A stretch of 58,527 nt of DNA from NCBI GenBank assembly GCA_009786125.1, contig WQTU01000135.1:1-58527 (forward strand). Direction: 5' to 3'. This document shows, one piece after another, positions 24,742 through 33,518 of this stretch. This DNA is from Spirochaetota bacterium. GTDB lineage: Bacteria; Spirochaetota; Spirochaetia; CADAEX01. Under the pieces are notes generated by a model, which was given only the letters and a program-made list of their open reading frames with translations, did no database searches and had not been told where the DNA came from. Made by a program: the position numbers and the translations under genes. The first letter of the stretch is position 1, and every line of letters begins with the position of its first letter.

Positions 24742-25680
24742 TTGATAAACTTAAATACAAAAATTGGCAATTTAATACTCGATAATCCATTTATAGCTGC
24801 AAGCGGTACTTGCGGGTATGGCATAGAATATGCGGACCTGATGCCTCCGGAAAAGTGGGGCGCTTTGGTTCTAAAAACAGTTACACCCAAAGAGCGAGTT
24901 GGTAACAAACCGCCAAGATGCTGCGAAACAGACTCCGGTATGCTAAATTCAATCGGGCTTGCAAACTGCGGCATAGATCAGTTTATAGAAAAAAAACTGC
25001 CGGAATTCGCTGCAAAATCTCCAACTGCAAAAGCTGTTGTCAGCATCGCAGGCGAAACCATAGAAGAATTTGTCTTTTTAGCAGAAAAACTTGCAAAGAA
25101 GGACACCACCTCCCACGGGCGCGCTGGGGTGAGCGCAATAGAACTTAATTTTTCATGCCCAAATGTCGCAAAGGGCGGCATCCACTTTGGAGCAGATACT
25201 CTCTCTGCAAAAGAAGCTGTTAAGGAGTGCAGAAAAACCACACGGCTGCCGCTTTGGGTAAAAATAAGCCCCGCGACGCCCGATCCTGTCGCTATAGCTT
25301 CGATCTGCATGGAATCAGGAGCAGATGCAATTGTTGCAACCAACACTGTGCCGGGTATGGTTATAGATATATGGAAGGAAAAACCTCTTCTTGGGAATAT
25401 TTTCGGCGGGCTGTCGGGACCTGCGATTTTTCCAATATCACTTAGGGTGGCTTATTTGATTGCAAAAGCAATTCCGGGAATTCCGCTTATTGGCTGCGGA
25501 GGCGCGGATAACGCAGAAAAGGCAATACAGTTTATTCTTGCGGGGTGCAGCGCTGTTCAAGTTGGCACTGCTGTTTTCCGCTCGCCAGATCTTCTTTACA
25601 AACTTCTGGATGAAACCCGGCTCTATATGGAAAAAAAAGGCTGCACAAAAATCAGCAGCTTCGTCGGCAAAGCTTTATAA
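24742..25680 (+). CDS. pyrD: Dihydroorotate dehydrogenase, class 1B catalytic subunit
   Basis: The TTG at 24742 is preferred over the ORF-track start at 24682: it has GAGG six bases upstream and yields the usual beginning (INLNTKIGNLILDNPFIAASGTCGYG), whereas the longer version would read through repeat R1. The resulting 312 aa is normal. The catalytic base Cys of class 1 enzymes is in ELNFSCPNVAKGG. FMN-site blocks are KTVTPKERVGN, ATNTVPGMVID, GGLSGPAIFPISLR and IPLIGCGGADNAEKAIQFILAGCSAVQVGTA. It works with PyrK in de novo pyrimidine synthesis. The TTG start, 28 bp beyond the palindromes, may be affected by their folding. Confidence 0.95.
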   Translation: MINLNTKIGNLILDNPFIAASGTCGYGIEYADLMPPEKWGALVLKTVTPKERVGNKPPRCCETDSGMLNSIGLANCGIDQFIEKKLPEFAAKSPTAKAVVSIAGETIEEFVFLAEKLAKKDTTSHGRAGVSAIELNFSCPNVAKGGIHFGADTLSAKEAVKECRKTTRLPLWVKISPATPDPVAIASICMESGADAIVATNTVPGMVIDIWKEKPLLGNIFGGLSGPAIFPISLRVAYLIAKAIPGIPLIGCGGADNAEKAIQFILAGCSAVQVGTAVFRSPDLLYKLLDETRLYMEKKGCTKISSFVGKAL

Positions 25681-25689
25681 AATTGATTA

Positions 25690-25872
25690 TTCCAAACACG
25701 AAGAAGCAGAACTAAGCGCCCAAATGGGAAAAATAGCAGATAGGTTGCGGGAAGAACGAAAAAAAAGGGAATTTCCCAAATGGATTTGTCGTTTAAGGCA
25801 GGGTTATCTCAAAATCAGGTAAATTACACAGAGGCAGGGAAAAGAATGCCCGCCTCAAGGAGCGCCAGGAAG
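25690..25872 (+). pseudogene. Frameshifted XRE-type HTH regulator
   Basis: Frame 1 reads HEEAELSAQMGKIADRLREERKKREF and then turns to nonsense; frame 2 continues MDLSFKAGLSQNQVNYTEAGKRMP. Joined by one base shift near 25770-25780 this is a normal Cro/CI HTH (RLREERKKREFxQMDLSFKAGLSQNQVNYxEAGKRMP). After about 25860 the similarity stops, so the 3' part is also lost. It directly follows pyrD and probably represents a decayed regulator gene. Confidence 0.7.
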
Positions 25873-25931
25873 CGCGGGAAACGGTTATTCGGCTGGTATC
25901 GCGATTTATGTAAAAAAATTAGCAATTTTCG

Positions 25932-26003
25932 CTATTGCTTAAAAAAATCGATTAATTCCTGCGTGGTGTTCGCAATATAATCTGCGCCTGCTTGTTTAAG
26001 CCC
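25932..26003 (-). pseudogene. Remnant of the original HAD C-terminus after the WD40 segment
   Basis: On the minus strand this reads GLKQAGADYIANTTQELIDFFKQ-stop, matching the HAD part of the neighbour (GLKQAGADYIASTPQELIDFFKK) at 27068-27133. The DNA matches in 61 of 66 bases. It lies out of frame just past the stop of the HAD-WD40 gene. It looks like the native end of the HAD gene, displaced when the WD40 segment came in. Confidence 0.85.
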
Positions 26004-26008
26004 TATTA

Positions 26009-28027
26009 TCAGGCTTCCCATAATTTTATAGTTTTATCCCATGATCCGGAAGCGATATATTTATTGTTCGGGCTGAATGCAACTGAATGAACAATATTCG
26101 TATGACTTGCAAAGATGTGAATAAGTTGACCGCTTTCAGTGTCCCATAGTTTCAAAGTTTTATCAGATGCCCCGGAAACAATACGCTTGTTGTCGGGGCT
26201 AAATGCGACTGACTTCACTATATCAGTATGGCCTTCAAAGGTGTGAATAAGCTGACCGCTTTCAACATCCCACAGTTTCAAAGTTTTATCAGCAGAGCCG
26301 GAAACGATATATTTGTTGTCTGGGCTGAATGCAACTGAATGCACATCACCTGTATGACCTTCAAAAGTGCGAATAAGCTGGCCTTTTTCAGCTTTCCATA
26401 GTTTCAAAGTTTTATCTTTTGACCCAGAAGCAATACACTTGTTGTCTGAGCTGTATGCGACTGAAAGTACAGAATCCGTATGTTTTTTGGAACCGCTTCC
26501 CATGTTGCGAATAAGCCGGCCTTTTTCAATATCCCACAGTTTAAAAACTTTGTAATTTACGCCGGCAACAATACGCTTGCTGTCCGGGCTGATTGCGATT
26601 GAAAGCACATTACATTGATGACCTATTAAAAAATCCTTAATGCCTCCAAAGGATTTGATAAAACAGCCAGTTCCAGTATCCCATAGTTGCAAATTAGCAA
26701 CAGTTGTTCCGGTTGCCCCGGAAATGATATACTTGCCGTTCGGGCTGAATGCGGCTGAACGCACAGAATCACCCGCATGATTTTCAATGGTGTAGACAAG
26801 GTTACCGCTTTTAACCTCCCATAACATTAAAGTGTTATTTTCTGATTCGTCTGTCTTTAAATTGCTTGACCCGCCGGAAATAATATATTTGCTGTTCGGG
26901 CTGAATGCAACTGACAATACTATGGAAGAATGGCCTTCAAAGGTGCGGATAAGTCGCTCGCTTGTACCCTGAATTCCTGAACGCATTAGGTTTATTCCAT
27001 GCCCTTCGTTGCCAGACTCCGGAGAAGGCACAGAAATGCTCTCTTGGTTCACACTGACATAGGGCTTCTTAAAAAAATCGATTAATTCTTGCGGGGTGCT
27101 GGCAATATAATCTGCTCCTGCTTGTTTAAGCCCAATGGCTGAGCTGTCTTTATTCGTAGAAGAATATGTAACCCCTACTGCGCAAAAATTATACTTTGAT
27201 CTTTTTGCTGCAATCATGTCATCAGGTATATCTCCAATATAATATGGCTTTTCTTTAAGCTCACCTTTGTTTTTATAATGCTCTGCAATAACATCCAACA
27301 TAAATGGGTGCGGTTTACAAAAAGATATTTTTTCCAAGGTATTTTTTTCTGCTTCTTCTGCTGCTTTCACACAGTCATCGTGAGTTAATACTTTTTTAAA
27401 AAAATCTATATTATTTTTTTTAATGGCATAAAGAGCTTCTTTTTCGGGACGGCCTGTTGCAACTGCAAGTGTGTTTTTTGCAGACAGCGAAGAAAGCTGC
27501 GCCCTGTTTATTAAAAGCTTTTCTTTTAAAATAAGCCCTTTCTCAACACAATATTGCGGTGCAATCCCATAAATTTCCGAAAAAAGCCGTTTTCCAAGAT
27601 ATATTTCCTGAAAAATCTGCTTTATAATATTGCCGGAGCCAACATCACCTTTATAGAAAAAATCAACTTCTTTAAAATTCAGTGTTCCTGCTTCTTTAAA
27701 AAGAGTTTCAAGAGGTTTGTCTTCTGATTTAAGAAAAGAAGCAAGCTTCTTAACATCCCACTTTTCCCTGTTTGTATTTTCTTTTCTGTTACTGATTTTC
27801 GAAAACATTAACGTTACTACCTTATGAGTCATATCCCAGTCATTATTAAGCCCGCCTGTTCCTTTAAGAAAAGAGAGTTCCTGTAAATTAAAAAGCGGCT
27901 GAGGCAGCAGGTTTGAATTAATACACGGCAATAAAAATATAGATGCGGTTTTTCTTATAGCCTCCTTATAGGAAGAAGAAACATCTATCAGAACCCCATC
28001 CATATCAAAAATTATAAGCTTTTTCAT
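26009..28027 (-). CDS. HAD phosphatase fused to a seven-bladed WD40 propeller
   Basis: Residues 1-320 are a HAD-superfamily IA hydrolase: motif I FDMDGVLID (Asp8 nucleophile, Asp10), motif II region NTLAVATGRPEKEAL, motif III/IV as KPHPFMLDVI...YYIGDIPDDMIAAKRS. A ~50-residue linker follows the old C-terminal KQAGADYIASTPQELIDFFKK. Residues ~365-672 form seven WD blades, each ending in LW (MLW, LQLW, FKLW, then LKLW repeats and IKLW), with highly alike units such as HTDIVKSVAFSPDNKRIVSGASDKTLKLWD. HAD-WD40 fusions are uncommon. The propeller could bind a protein partner or localise the enzyme; the substrate is unknown. See the remnant at 25932-26003. Confidence 0.9.
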   Translation of the reverse strand: MKKLIIFDMDGVLIDVSSSYKEAIRKTASIFLLPCINSNLLPQPLFNLQELSFLKGTGGLNNDWDMTHKVVTLMFSKISNRKENTNREKWDVKKLASFLKSEDKPLETLFKEAGTLNFKEVDFFYKGDVGSGNIIKQIFQEIYLGKRLFSEIYGIAPQYCVEKGLILKEKLLINRAQLSSLSAKNTLAVATGRPEKEALYAIKKNNIDFFKKVLTHDDCVKAAEEAEKNTLEKISFCKPHPFMLDVIAEHYKNKGELKEKPYYIGDIPDDMIAAKRSKYNFCAVGVTYSSTNKDSSAIGLKQAGADYIASTPQELIDFFKKPYVSVNQESISVPSPESGNEGHGINLMRSGIQGTSERLIRTFEGHSSIVLSVAFSPNSKYIISGGSSNLKTDESENNTLMLWEVKSGNLVYTIENHAGDSVRSAAFSPNGKYIISGATGTTVANLQLWDTGTGCFIKSFGGIKDFLIGHQCNVLSIAISPDSKRIVAGVNYKVFKLWDIEKGRLIRNMGSGSKKHTDSVLSVAYSSDNKCIASGSKDKTLKLWKAEKGQLIRTFEGHTGDVHSVAFSPDNKYIVSGSADKTLKLWDVESGQLIHTFEGHTDIVKSVAFSPDNKRIVSGASDKTLKLWDTESGQLIHIFASHTNIVHSVAFSPNNKYIASGSWDKTIKLWEA

Positions 28028-28056
28028 TGTTTTAACCTTTTGGCTCCCAAGCTCAT

Positions 28057-28341
28057 CTATATTTTCTTTCTTTTGATAATTTTAAAAAATCCCATTTTTC
28101 TAAAAAATACAACATATCCGCAAGTATCAGGGAAAAAATCTCCAAACAACGCTTTAAAGATTGTCATTTTTTTACATTCCGGGCACATTTCAAATCTCTT
28201 TTCGTAAAAAAAACAGAGGTTAGATTCAATATCAAGATATTCGCATGGATTATTAAAATTAATTACCCAAACTCCGTCTACAAGCTTTTTCTTAAAACAG
28301 CAGTAACCGCATTTTTGACAGAGATTTTCCCACCACTTCAT
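28057..28341 (-). CDS. YkgJ/YcgN-like CxxCxxCC metal-cluster protein
   Basis: The 94 aa protein opens with CQKCGYCC, the CxxCxxCC motif, and has further cysteines in NPCEYLD...LCFFYEKRFEMCPECKK and DTCGYV. This arrangement is the hallmark of the YkgJ / UPF0153 family, thought to bind zinc or an Fe-S cluster; its role is not established. Adjacent genes are the HAD-WD40 protein (downstream) and the NHL/VWA protein (upstream), all minus strand. Confidence 0.8.
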   Translation of the reverse strand: MKWWENLCQKCGYCCFKKKLVDGVWVINFNNPCEYLDIESNLCFFYEKRFEMCPECKKMTIFKALFGDFFPDTCGYVVFFRKMGFFKIIKRKKI

Positions 28342-28359
28342 CTGCTTACAACTTGTTGC

Positions 28360-30438
28360 TTACCTGGCCTCTGAAAAATATCCGAGTTCATCTCTTCCGC
28401 TTCTTCTGTTAAAAACAGCCTCAACTCTAACAGGAATATACCTGCGTCCGAATTCATCAAAACTTCTTGATCTATATTCCAGCAAATAAGTACCGCTTCT
28501 GCTTTCTCTAATTTTTTGGGCAATACGACCAATTCCGGCTGTTTCATGAATAAAAAATCTTGCGCCGCCTGTTTCCCTGACAAGAAAATCAAGCTCTTCC
28601 CTGGATTGCCCGCGTTCAAGGGATATATAATAAAAACTTATATTATTGTTTCTTAAAAATTGCATAATATCTACAAGTCTGTATTGATTAAAATTAAAAG
28701 GAGCCGGGTTTCCGGAGTATATAAAGATTACTGCTTTCTTATCCATACTTGATACAATTTGCGAAGCAGCAAGCCTTATTCCTGTTCCAATGGAAAAGTC
28801 AGCAGAAGCGGAATTGGCCTGCATTACTGCTGCTATAGCATCTGCCCTCGAGACAGTTTCTTCTGCAACTAATGTCGCAGTTCTTCCTGCGGAAACCACT
28901 CTTATTCTGTCGTCCCGATCAAACGAATTATAAACCTCATTTAAAGCTCTGCGTAGTATATCTCTTCTTCCGGTCATATGAAGAGAGTCTTCAACAACTA
29001 TTGCAACATCTGCTCTTCTCGATTGATTGCTTTGAAACAGCAAGGTAAGATCATCTACTGCTCTGCCGCCTTCTGTAACTCTAAAGTTAGCTCTTTCGAG
29101 GCCAACAATAGGGTCGTGGTTGCGTTTTTCAACATTTACGCGAATTCTTACAGTTGGAAAATTTTCCGCATATATGCTGTCTATGCGCACAAAAAGCCCT
29201 TCGAAAATAGATTCCATTTCAGACAAAAACATAACGCTGTTGTTATTAAAATCAGAAATCATAAGATCGTTATTGGCATTATATCTTGCAAAAGCGATTC
29301 TTCCGGGCGTCTCGGAGGTAAATATAACTTCTGCAAATTCGTGTTCAATATTAAAAATAACAACCCTGTCTGTATCTGCTATTAAAATGGAGTTATTGCC
29401 GTAAGCAGAAAGCCCTTCCGGTCCGTGCAGCATTCCTCGCCCAATAGTTCTTATAAAATTACCGCTCTGGTCAAAGAGATCAATAGATCTTCTTAAAACA
29501 TCTGCAACAAAGACAATATTATTTAATACAAGAACCCCGGTAGGTCCTCTTAAGCCTTCGTAACGGCCTGTCCTGTTCCCAAAACTTAAAATAAAGTTGC
29601 CGTCATAATCAAATTTGCTTACTCGCCTGTTGCCCCAGTCAGAGACAAAAAAATGACCTGCTCCGTTACTTGCAATAAATTGAGGACCAAGAAACTGACC
29701 TGGACCGCTTCCCCTGCTCCCGAATTTTCTTACGATGGTACCGTTATGGCTTAATATAGCTACTTGATTTCCGCCGTATTCAGTTACTACAAAAAACCCG
29801 TCAGAAGATTTAATTACATCAAAAGGATTATTAATAGCCCCAAGACCGCCTCTAAACCTGTTAATTACCCTGCTGTTTGCATTAAAAACAAGAAGCTCGT
29901 TTGTGGTAAAGCTTGATACAATAAAACCGCCGTTGTCCAAAGGCAAAACAGCGCCGGGTCTTCTAAAAAGATTGCCGCCCCTTCGTGTGTCACCGCTTAT
30001 CTCATGTTCAACAACAAGATTTCTGTCACTTCTTCGTGTGTCAAACATTTTGCGCCGCGTAGATACAATTTCAATCATATTTTCTAAATTTGTGGATCTG
30101 TGGCCTGCATCAATGAGTGAATTCCATATTGAAAGCGCGCTGTCTTCAAGCCCGGACATATAGTAGGCTCTTCCAAGCCACTCTCTGGCGCGCATATCCG
30201 AAGGATTATACGAAATCGCTCTTTCAAAAGAAAATATTGCCCTGTTATAATTTCCGCCAAAAAAAGCCCTTACTCCTGCCCGGAACTCATCAAATCCCCG
30301 GGAGATATCCAGAAAACTTTGAGGAAATAGCGCGGTAGTGGAAAACAAGAAAATTATTAAAAAATATTTAAACAGAGCTATTTTTCGGATTTTATACACA
30401 GAAATATTATGCAATATGTACGCTTTTTTGTCTACCAA
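28360..30438 (-). CDS. TPR-NHL propeller-VWA envelope protein
   Basis: The start is uncertain: the listed TTG at 30438 lacks a ribosome binding site. An N-terminal hydrophobic segment (ALFKYFLIIFLFSTTALFPQS) acts as signal or anchor. A short TPR-like pair follows (~45-110, GNYNRAIFSFERAISYNPSDMRAREWLGRAYY). Residues ~150-430 contain NHL-type beta-propeller repeats (RFRGGLGAINNPFDVIKSSDGFFVV, KFGSRGSGPGQFLGP, FVSDWGNRRVSKFDYDGNF). The C-terminal VWA-like domain (~465-660) has VAIVVEDSLHM where DxSxS is expected, so the metal site is degenerate. It probably binds partners in the periplasm; I cannot name a ligand. Confidence 0.75.
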   Translation of the reverse strand: MVDKKAYILHNISVYKIRKIALFKYFLIIFLFSTTALFPQSFLDISRGFDEFRAGVRAFFGGNYNRAIFSFERAISYNPSDMRAREWLGRAYYMSGLEDSALSIWNSLIDAGHRSTNLENMIEIVSTRRKMFDTRRSDRNLVVEHEISGDTRRGGNLFRRPGAVLPLDNGGFIVSSFTTNELLVFNANSRVINRFRGGLGAINNPFDVIKSSDGFFVVTEYGGNQVAILSHNGTIVRKFGSRGSGPGQFLGPQFIASNGAGHFFVSDWGNRRVSKFDYDGNFILSFGNRTGRYEGLRGPTGVLVLNNIVFVADVLRRSIDLFDQSGNFIRTIGRGMLHGPEGLSAYGNNSILIADTDRVVIFNIEHEFAEVIFTSETPGRIAFARYNANNDLMISDFNNNSVMFLSEMESIFEGLFVRIDSIYAENFPTVRIRVNVEKRNHDPIVGLERANFRVTEGGRAVDDLTLLFQSNQSRRADVAIVVEDSLHMTGRRDILRRALNEVYNSFDRDDRIRVVSAGRTATLVAEETVSRADAIAAVMQANSASADFSIGTGIRLAASQIVSSMDKKAVIFIYSGNPAPFNFNQYRLVDIMQFLRNNNISFYYISLERGQSREELDFLVRETGGARFFIHETAGIGRIAQKIRESRSGTYLLEYRSRSFDEFGRRYIPVRVEAVFNRRSGRDELGYFSEAR

Positions 30439-30503
30439 GAACTACAGGAAAACAAGAGGTGTATCCATGTCAAAGTAACAATTTGCCGGATAACCGGAAC
30501 TCC

Positions 30504-30695
30504 CTATGCCAAAATATCTAATTTATTTTTATTACCGTCTATTTCGATATTAATATCGCCTCTTATTCCAAGAAAAAGTATCCCTTTTAAATCTCTATGA
30601 TTTATGCCAGGATCTATGGGCTGAGTTTTTTGAGTCTTAACAGGCGGTTGCACAGAATAATCAGCAAGTGCGGCATCTTTTATATTTTCAACCAT
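30504..30695 (-). CDS. Small conserved-looking hypothetical protein (63 aa)
   Basis: A very strong Shine-Dalgarno (AAGGGGGGAGAATT) precedes the ATG at 30695, which supports expression. The product starts MVENIKDAALADYSVQPP, has a polar, proline-containing middle, and ends DLKGILFLGIRGDINIEIDGN, perhaps one beta hairpin. There is no signal or TM segment. It sits between the NHL/VWA gene and the TPR gene, all on the minus strand. No function recognised. Confidence 0.6.
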   Translation of the reverse strand: MVENIKDAALADYSVQPPVKTQKTQPIDPGINHRDLKGILFLGIRGDINIEIDGNKNKLDILA

Positions 30696-30734
30696 AATTC
30701 TCCCCCCTTACGTCTTAATTATCGGCTGAAAGTA

Positions 30735-31430
30735 CTATTTTCTTGAATCTATAGCCTCTTTTAGATGTTTTGCAACAATCTTATTGCCTTTTGATAACTC
30801 AAAGGCGCTTCTTAAATACTCAACTGCTTCATCTATTTTCCCGGCTTTAAATAGAGCCCACCCAAGAGAATCCAGAAAAGGAAAATAATCCGGCACTTTT
30901 TCAACAGCTTTGGTGCAATATTGTATAGCTTTATCTGGGTCAATGTCTTCGTCTGCAAGAATATAACCAACCGAATTAAGTGTTGTTGGGTGCTCAGAAT
31001 CAAGACTCAGCGCTTTTTCAAAAAATTCCATTGCTTTTTCAATTTTTCCCTGCTGATACTGGACATAACCATAAGAACAATATACCTGCACAGATTCGTA
31101 GCCATCTTCTATAAGCCTTTTTAACTCATATTCTGCCAGCTTAAACTGCTCTGTAACTGCATAAATGTAACAGAGAATCATTCTGCACTGATAGATATAA
31201 AGTACATTTGTGTGACCGACTATAGCCTGCTCAAGAAAAATTATTGCTTCGTCAAATTGTTTAAGTTTTGTGTAGCAAAGCCCCAAATAATAAGAAAGAT
31301 CTGCATTGTCGTTAAGATTAGTATCGGTTTTGAGCAGTTCTTTAAGAGCCAGCTCATACTTTTTTTCTGAGTAAAATTTTACTGCTTTTTCGAAACTACT
31401 GTCCATAAATTGCTTATTTGCCCCTAACAA
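30735..31430 (-). CDS. TPR-repeat protein (231 aa)
   Basis: Six TPR-like pairs run almost end to end, for example ADLSYYLGLCYTKLKQFDEAIIFLEQAI, VQVYCSYGYVQYQQGKIEKAMEFFEKALSLDSEHP and FPFLDSLGWALFKAGKIDEAVEYLRSAFEL. There is no signal peptide, so it is probably a cytosolic scaffold or assembly factor. Its 5' end overlaps the surE 3' end by 7 bases, indicating co-transcription and coupling. Confidence 0.88.
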   Translation of the reverse strand: MLGANKQFMDSSFEKAVKFYSEKKYELALKELLKTDTNLNDNADLSYYLGLCYTKLKQFDEAIIFLEQAIVGHTNVLYIYQCRMILCYIYAVTEQFKLAEYELKRLIEDGYESVQVYCSYGYVQYQQGKIEKAMEFFEKALSLDSEHPTTLNSVGYILADEDIDPDKAIQYCTKAVEKVPDYFPFLDSLGWALFKAGKIDEAVEYLRSAFELSKGNKIVAKHLKEAIDSRK

Positions 31431-32194
31431 TTTTTTTCTCCCGCACTTTCTTTTTTAAAAACTTCTTTATATATTAGTCTTGCTTTTTCATCAGAAAACG
31501 GCTGTACATAAACAGGCGAAACAGAAATCATGTTGTTTTCAACTGCATAGCTGTCTGTGTCGTTTCTGTTATCATGCAATACATTGATAATATTAAGCGA
31601 GACATCCAAACTCCCATCCGGCTCTGCATGATGGCTCAGTTTTTCATTATAAAGTCTTTTCGAAGGTTTTGTTACCATAACATTGAGTTTTTCGGCACAG
31701 ATACTTGGCACATTTATATTTATAAAATGATCGGGGCTCTGGTTTTCAAAAAAACTTGTTATATTATCTGCTACAAAAATTGCTGCATTCTCAAAGTAAA
31801 AAGGCTCGAAGAATGCTGTAGCAGAAACAGCAACGCCTGGAACTCCCATCATTACTGCCTGCCTTGCTGCTGCTGCGGTGCCTGAATAGATAATATCTGT
31901 TCCAAGATTCGGTCCCAAATTTATGCCGGATACAACAATATCAGGAACAAAACCATCAATTATGCGGTGTAAAGCTCTGTGAACACAATCTGCAGGGGTT
32001 CCGCTGCAAGTATAGTGGTTTTTATCAATTTTTCTGATTATTACATTTTTGCGAAAAGAAAGGGCGTGGGAAAACCCGCTTCGCTCTCCTTCCGGCGCCA
32101 CAACAACCACATCATGCTTCCTAGAAAGGCTTTCTTCTATGGCTTTAAGCCCTGGGCTGTCGATTCCATCATCATTTGTAAGAAGTATTTTCAT
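31424..32194 (-). CDS. surE: 5'/3'-nucleotidase SurE
   Basis: The 256 aa enzyme dephosphorylates nucleoside monophosphates, probably for nucleotide pool balance or survival in stationary phase. The metal site is MKILLTNDDGIDSPGL (Asp8, Asp9), with Ser in APEGERSGFSHALSF and Asn in VSGINLGPNLGTDIIYSGTAAAARQAVM, all conserved. It starts at ATG, seven bases after the galactokinase-like stop, and overlaps the TPR gene. Confidence 0.96.
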   Translation of the reverse strand: MKILLTNDDGIDSPGLKAIEESLSRKHDVVVVAPEGERSGFSHALSFRKNVIIRKIDKNHYTCSGTPADCVHRALHRIIDGFVPDIVVSGINLGPNLGTDIIYSGTAAAARQAVMMGVPGVAVSATAFFEPFYFENAAIFVADNITSFFENQSPDHFININVPSICAEKLNVMVTKPSKRLYNEKLSHHAEPDGSLDVSLNIINVLHDNRNDTDSYAVENNMISVSPVYVQPFSDEKARLIYKEVFKKESAGEKNC

Positions 32195-32201
32195 AACAAG
32201 T

Positions 32202-33401
32202 TTACTCCGCAGAAAAAAGGACTTTTGCGCCGGACGCCATAGTGCAATTTATCATATCTGCTTTAAATCCAAAAATTCTTTCGTATTCATCAAGCCGCTC
32301 AAGATAACGGCTTATGGAAGAGTTTTTGAGCAAAGTTATTGTACACCCGCCAAACCCTGTTCCCGTAATTTTGGAACCATAAACACCGTCGATTTCCTGT
32401 GCGCGCTTGACAAGCCAGTCTATTTCCGGGCAGGAAACTTCGAAATTATCTCTAAGGCTTTCATGGGATCTGCTCATAAGCTTGCCAAGCGCTGCCATAT
32501 CGTTTTTTTTAATGGCGCTTTTTGCTTCTTCTGTTCTTGAAATTTCATCTATAACATGAATACATCTTCTTCTGGTTTGCTCAGGAAGCATTTCCACTAT
32601 GGTTACAATATCATTTTTATTATAATCGCGGAGTGATGTTCCGGGCTTTACAGAACCTCCCGCCGAGCGAGTTTTTGCGAGCGAAGGTTCCCCTCTGGTA
32701 TTTAATCTTTCTATACATTTTTGAATATCTTTGCGCCTCTCGGCAATTTCTTTTTCAATTTGTATTGCCGGAACATTGGACATGGTAATAACAAGAGATG
32801 TATCTTCAAAAAGAGCCGGGATATACTCCACAGCAGCAGAGCGAAGGTCTGTAAATAAAAAATTATCTTCTTTCCCGAAAAGCGATGAATAAACCCCGGA
32901 AGGAACTTTGTTTGAGTTTAGAAACTTTTCTTCTCCGGCATATATTATTTTTATGACTTCTTCTCTGGAAATGTTAAAATCATATAGTTTAGATAAGGCA
33001 AGAGTTATGGCTGTTTCCATTGCAGATGATGAAGCAAGCCCTATGCTCTGCGGAATATTGCCTGTAATGGTGATATCAAGCCCTTTAATTGGAAAACCTG
33101 CATTTTCCAGGGAAAACAGAACTCCTTTTATATAGTTAGCCCATCTGTCTTCTCTTTTATATTTGATACTGCCTACCGAAGTTTTTTTTCTTTCTTCAAA
33201 ATCTGCTGCATAAAAGCGCAGGGAACTATCTTTTCGTCTTGATACAGAGGCATAAATTTTCATATCAAGAGCTGCCTGAATCATAAGCCCGTCATCAGAA
33301 TCAACATGGTTTCCCATAATTGTTAAGGCTCCCGGAGCTTCAACAACAACTTCCGGCTCAGAAATATACTCATCTCTATGAAGAGATATGATTTTTTCCA
33401 T
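32202..33401 (-). CDS. Galactokinase-like GHMP protein, catalytic Asp missing
   Basis: The 399 aa length fits GalK. The three GHMP motifs are present but altered. Motif 1 is VEAPGALTIMGNHVDSDDG instead of APGRVNLIGEHTDYNGG (R, E and Y lost). Motif 2 is GNIPQSIGLASSSAMETA, near normal. The segment that should read CGIMDQ..S.G is SNKVPSGVYSSLFGKED, so the catalytic Asp is absent. Motif 3 is KITGTGFGGCTITLL, intact. Phosphoryl-group binding may persist without normal galactokinase activity. It could be a different sugar kinase or a regulator. It is first of a short operon with surE and the TPR gene. Confidence 0.82.
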   Translation of the reverse strand: MEKIISLHRDEYISEPEVVVEAPGALTIMGNHVDSDDGLMIQAALDMKIYASVSRRKDSSLRFYAADFEERKKTSVGSIKYKREDRWANYIKGVLFSLENAGFPIKGLDITITGNIPQSIGLASSSAMETAITLALSKLYDFNISREEVIKIIYAGEEKFLNSNKVPSGVYSSLFGKEDNFLFTDLRSAAVEYIPALFEDTSLVITMSNVPAIQIEKEIAERRKDIQKCIERLNTRGEPSLAKTRSAGGSVKPGTSLRDYNKNDIVTIVEMLPEQTRRRCIHVIDEISRTEEAKSAIKKNDMAALGKLMSRSHESLRDNFEVSCPEIDWLVKRAQEIDGVYGSKITGTGFGGCTITLLKNSSISRYLERLDEYERIFGFKADMINCTMASGAKVLFSAE

Positions 33402-33518
33402 TTCTCCAAGAATATATGAAAATTACTGAAAATGCAATCAAAAAGCAGTCTCTAAATTCAGTATTTTAAAAACACAGACATTGCGCTATATAGCTGCTGC
33501 GCTATATTTGCATATAGG

